From contig NZ_AP024371.1 of NCBI RefSeq assembly GCF_019668505.1, forward strand, positions 496,001-560,000: a stretch of DNA of 64,000 bases, written 5' to 3'. Positions 62,390-64,000 of this stretch are shown here, one piece after another. The stretch's first letter is position 1; each line of letters opens with the position of its first letter. The stretch is from Borrelia miyamotoi. Its GTDB lineage: Bacteria > Spirochaetota > Spirochaetia > Borreliales > Borreliaceae. A model generated the notes under the pieces. The model made no database searches. It saw only the letters and a list, made by a program, of their open reading frames with translations, and was not told the DNA's origin. The position numbers were made by a program, and so were the translations under genes.

Positions 62390-63082
62390 TATATAAGCGT
62401 CTTTAAACTCATTTAAGCCTAATATTTTTTTGAGCTCTAGTTTTGCTTCTGATATGGTTTTGTAAGGTCCAGATCTGATCCTATATATATCTTTATCATT
62501 TACTGTTGCCGAGTGAATTCTTGCATTTATTTTATATTTCATTAATTCTTGAATATTGTTATCAGCAGAAATAGGATCTGAGAGTGATGCAAATTGTATG
62601 TAGTATTCTTTTTGGGGGTCATATTTATTATCTTTATTTTTAAACTTATTATAGTTTTGTTCTTTTTTGATTTCTTTGTTTGTCTTTGTAATAATTTTTG
62701 TTTGGGGTATTTTTTCTTTTGCGTACGTTTTTTTAGTCTCTTGTTGATTTATTATTTGTGGTTTTTGTTTGTTAATAATTTTTTTATTATTGCTATTTAT
62801 ACTGTTACTTAAACTTTTGTCTTGTTTGCTATCTTGTGTGAGGTCAATTATGATTTCGTTTGGCTTGTCGGCTATTGATAAAGTTTCTTCAGGGTTTTCG
62901 TTTTCTATAACTTTTTCATCTTTTACTTCTTGTAAAATAATATTTTTACTTGCGATATTAGAGGCTAGGTTTTTATTTGGGAAGAAAATAATTATTCCAA
63001 GAAATATAATTGTGCAAACAGCTACAATTGAAGTTAATGCTACTAAAAATCCTTTGCTATTATTTTCATTAAAATCTTGCAC
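62372..63082 (-). CDS. Membrane-anchored SPOR-domain protein
   Basis: SPOR domains bind denuded peptidoglycan, usually at the septum. The 236-residue protein has a short cytosolic tail and a membrane helix (residues 11-32, GFLVALTSIVAVCTIIFLGI). A Lys/Asn/Gln-rich linker follows, and a C-terminal SPOR domain (about 158-235) with YYIQFASLSDPISADNNIQEL in short blocks and YRIRSGPYKTISEAK. The GTG start shares its G with the coaE stop (TAGTG). A role in division or cell-wall growth is likely. Confidence 0.9.
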   Translation of the reverse strand: MQDFNENNSKGFLVALTSIVAVCTIIFLGIIIFFPNKNLASNIASKNIILQEVKDEKVIENENPEETLSIADKPNEIIIDLTQDSKQDKSLSNSINSNNKKIINKQKPQIINQQETKKTYAKEKIPQTKIITKTNKEIKKEQNYNKFKNKDNKYDPQKEYYIQFASLSDPISADNNIQELMKYKINARIHSATVNDKDIYRIRSGPYKTISEAKLELKKILGLNEFKDAYILTINK

Positions 63083-63678
63083 TATATTACCCCTTTCATC
63101 TTTATTCTAATCTCTTTTTTTAAACACTCATAGCTCTTATTGTTAATTATATTTATTATTTTTGAGTTTAGAATATTTTTTTTTAAAAAAATATCTTCTT
63201 GCCACTTAAGCACATTTATAATTAGATTTTCGTCAATGTTGCGGTTTAATTTTATCCTTTTTTTTATTATCTCATCATTTGCTTTTATTATAAATATGTA
63301 CCCGCAGAACTTTGCAAGATTTAATTTAAAAAGTAGTGCTGCATTAATTATAATTTTATGAGGCGTGCTTTTTAATATGGTTTGTTCTACTTCTTTATAT
63401 ATAATAGGGTGTGTTATTGCTTCTAATTTTTCTAATTTTTCCTTATCTTTAAATACAATATTACGAAGTTTTGCTCTTTCGATTTCATTTTGATTATTTA
63501 ATATTTCTGTACCAAATGTTTTGACTATTTTGTCTTGTTTGAATTTTAAGGCTATGTGTCCAATTTTATCTACATTTATTTCTTGAAAATTATATTCGCT
63601 TCTAATGATTTTTGAAACAGTATCTTTGCCTGTTGATATTTTGCCAGTTATGCCAATTATTGATGTATTTCTCCCCAT
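63082..63678 (-). CDS. coaE: Dephospho-CoA kinase
   Basis: CoaE phosphorylates dephospho-CoA, the final step of CoA synthesis. The 198-residue protein has the P-loop GITGKISTGKDTVS near residue 9, INVDKIGHIALK, and THPIIYKEVE as the substrate helix. The ATG at 63678 lies 22 nt inside the polA end in another frame. coaX at 41448 covers the first CoA step. Confidence 0.92.
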   Translation of the reverse strand: MGRNTSIIGITGKISTGKDTVSKIIRSEYNFQEINVDKIGHIALKFKQDKIVKTFGTEILNNQNEIERAKLRNIVFKDKEKLEKLEAITHPIIYKEVEQTILKSTPHKIIINAALLFKLNLAKFCGYIFIIKANDEIIKKRIKLNRNIDENLIINVLKWQEDIFLKKNILNSKIINIINNKSYECLKKEIRIKMKGVI

Positions 63679-64000
63679 GATTTTCCAGTCTCAATATTTG
63701 CTTTTAGAGGAAGTTTTAAAGGATAGGCATTTTCCATTATCTCTTTGATTATTTTTTTTACTTCTTCACATTCTTGCTCTGGAGATTCAATTAACATTTC
63801 ATCGTGTACTTGTAAGAGTATTTTTGACTTAAGGTTTTTACTTTTGAATTCGTTATATACTTTTATCATTGCGATTTTCATTATATCAGAGGCACTTCCT
63901 TGGATTATACTGTTTATTGCCATTCTTTCAGCATCTGAGCGTTCTGAGCAATTCTGGCTATTAATTTCTTTTATATATCGTCTTCTCTTTAAAAGAGTTT
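63657..64000 (-). CDS. polA: DNA polymerase I, C-terminal end only
   Basis: PolA fills gaps in repair and Okazaki processing. The visible 113 residues are the end of the polymerase domain: TLLKRRRYIKEINS, SDAERMAINSIIQGSASDI (fingers and palm) and the catalytic VHDEML motif (LLQVHDEMLIESP). The gene runs off the window edge on its 5' side. It seems to lead a polA-coaE-SPOR operon with overlapping ends. Confidence 0.96.
   Translation of the reverse strand, partial: TLLKRRRYIKEINSQNCSERSDAERMAINSIIQGSASDIMKIAMIKVYNEFKSKNLKSKILLQVHDEMLIESPEQECEEVKKIIKEIMENAYPLKLPLKANIETGKSWGEIHQ

Noticed and set aside
1..64000. Insertion sequences, prophage or integrated plasmid DNA
   Set aside because: No transposase, integrase, phage or plasmid-partition gene and no long terminal repeats were seen; gene order is core chromosomal.

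Overview
This window looks like the central chromosome of a Borrelia species, probably from the relapsing-fever group. The DNA is very AT-rich. Gene order and protein sequences follow the Borrelia core chromosome from tuf through the S10/spc/alpha ribosomal block, rny, der, pheST, grpE-dnaK-dnaJ, fusA and prs to polA. Typical Borrelia traits are archaeal-type PheRS, mitochondrial-type EF-G and frequent TTG/GTG starts. The relapsing-fever assignment is inferred, partly from a glutathione-peroxidase gene that I do not recall in Lyme-group chromosomes.

Bases 1-13654 are one long plus-strand ribosomal cluster: tuf (5' end missing), S10 to S17, L14 to L15, secY, L36, S13, S11, rpoA, L17. The adk, map and infA genes often found in the spc operon are absent between secY and rpmJ. 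Bases 13737-16831 carry rny, a YmdB-type phosphoesterase and tlyA. A GerMN-domain membrane protein converges on them. Bases 17673-31197 hold der, a secreted protein with an NlpC/P60-like cysteine motif, a HAD phosphatase, a giant membrane-anchored coiled-coil protein of about 2,330 residues with six 33-residue repeats, and pheS-pheT.

Bases 31278-38933 hold trxB, the minus-strand chaperone operon grpE-dnaK-dnaJ-rlmB, gpx and nadE. NadE has apparently lost the catalytic residues of its glutaminase domain. Bases 39075-50557 are mainly envelope and housekeeping genes: two unrecognised proteins, coaX, a DUF2400 protein, a glucosaminidase, a membrane protein with an alpha/beta-hydrolase-like tail, an MBL hydrolase, ExoIII, and an M16 protease lipoprotein. 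Bases 50573-56291 (minus strand) hold an HEXXH metalloprotease, three tRNAs (Glu, Lys, Lys), a TPR protein, a bactofilin, a BAX-inhibitor-1-like protein and fusA. Bases 56764-64000 hold a KTSC protein, two predicted outer-membrane barrels flanking a TPR lipoprotein, prs, a FGGY kinase, then on the minus strand a SPOR protein, coaE and the 3' end of polA.

The least ordinary signals are: a poly-T tract that puts the TPR lipoprotein out of frame with its signal peptide; an apparent ATT start on the next gene; the giant coiled-coil protein with a recent 99-bp tandem array and a C-terminal helix-turn-helix-like tail; an inverted repeat around the grpE promoter; two genes whose promoters would give leaderless mRNAs; and a possible small RNA upstream of the MBL gene. 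I saw no insertion sequence, prophage, CRISPR array or rRNA. I found no convincing wholly new system.
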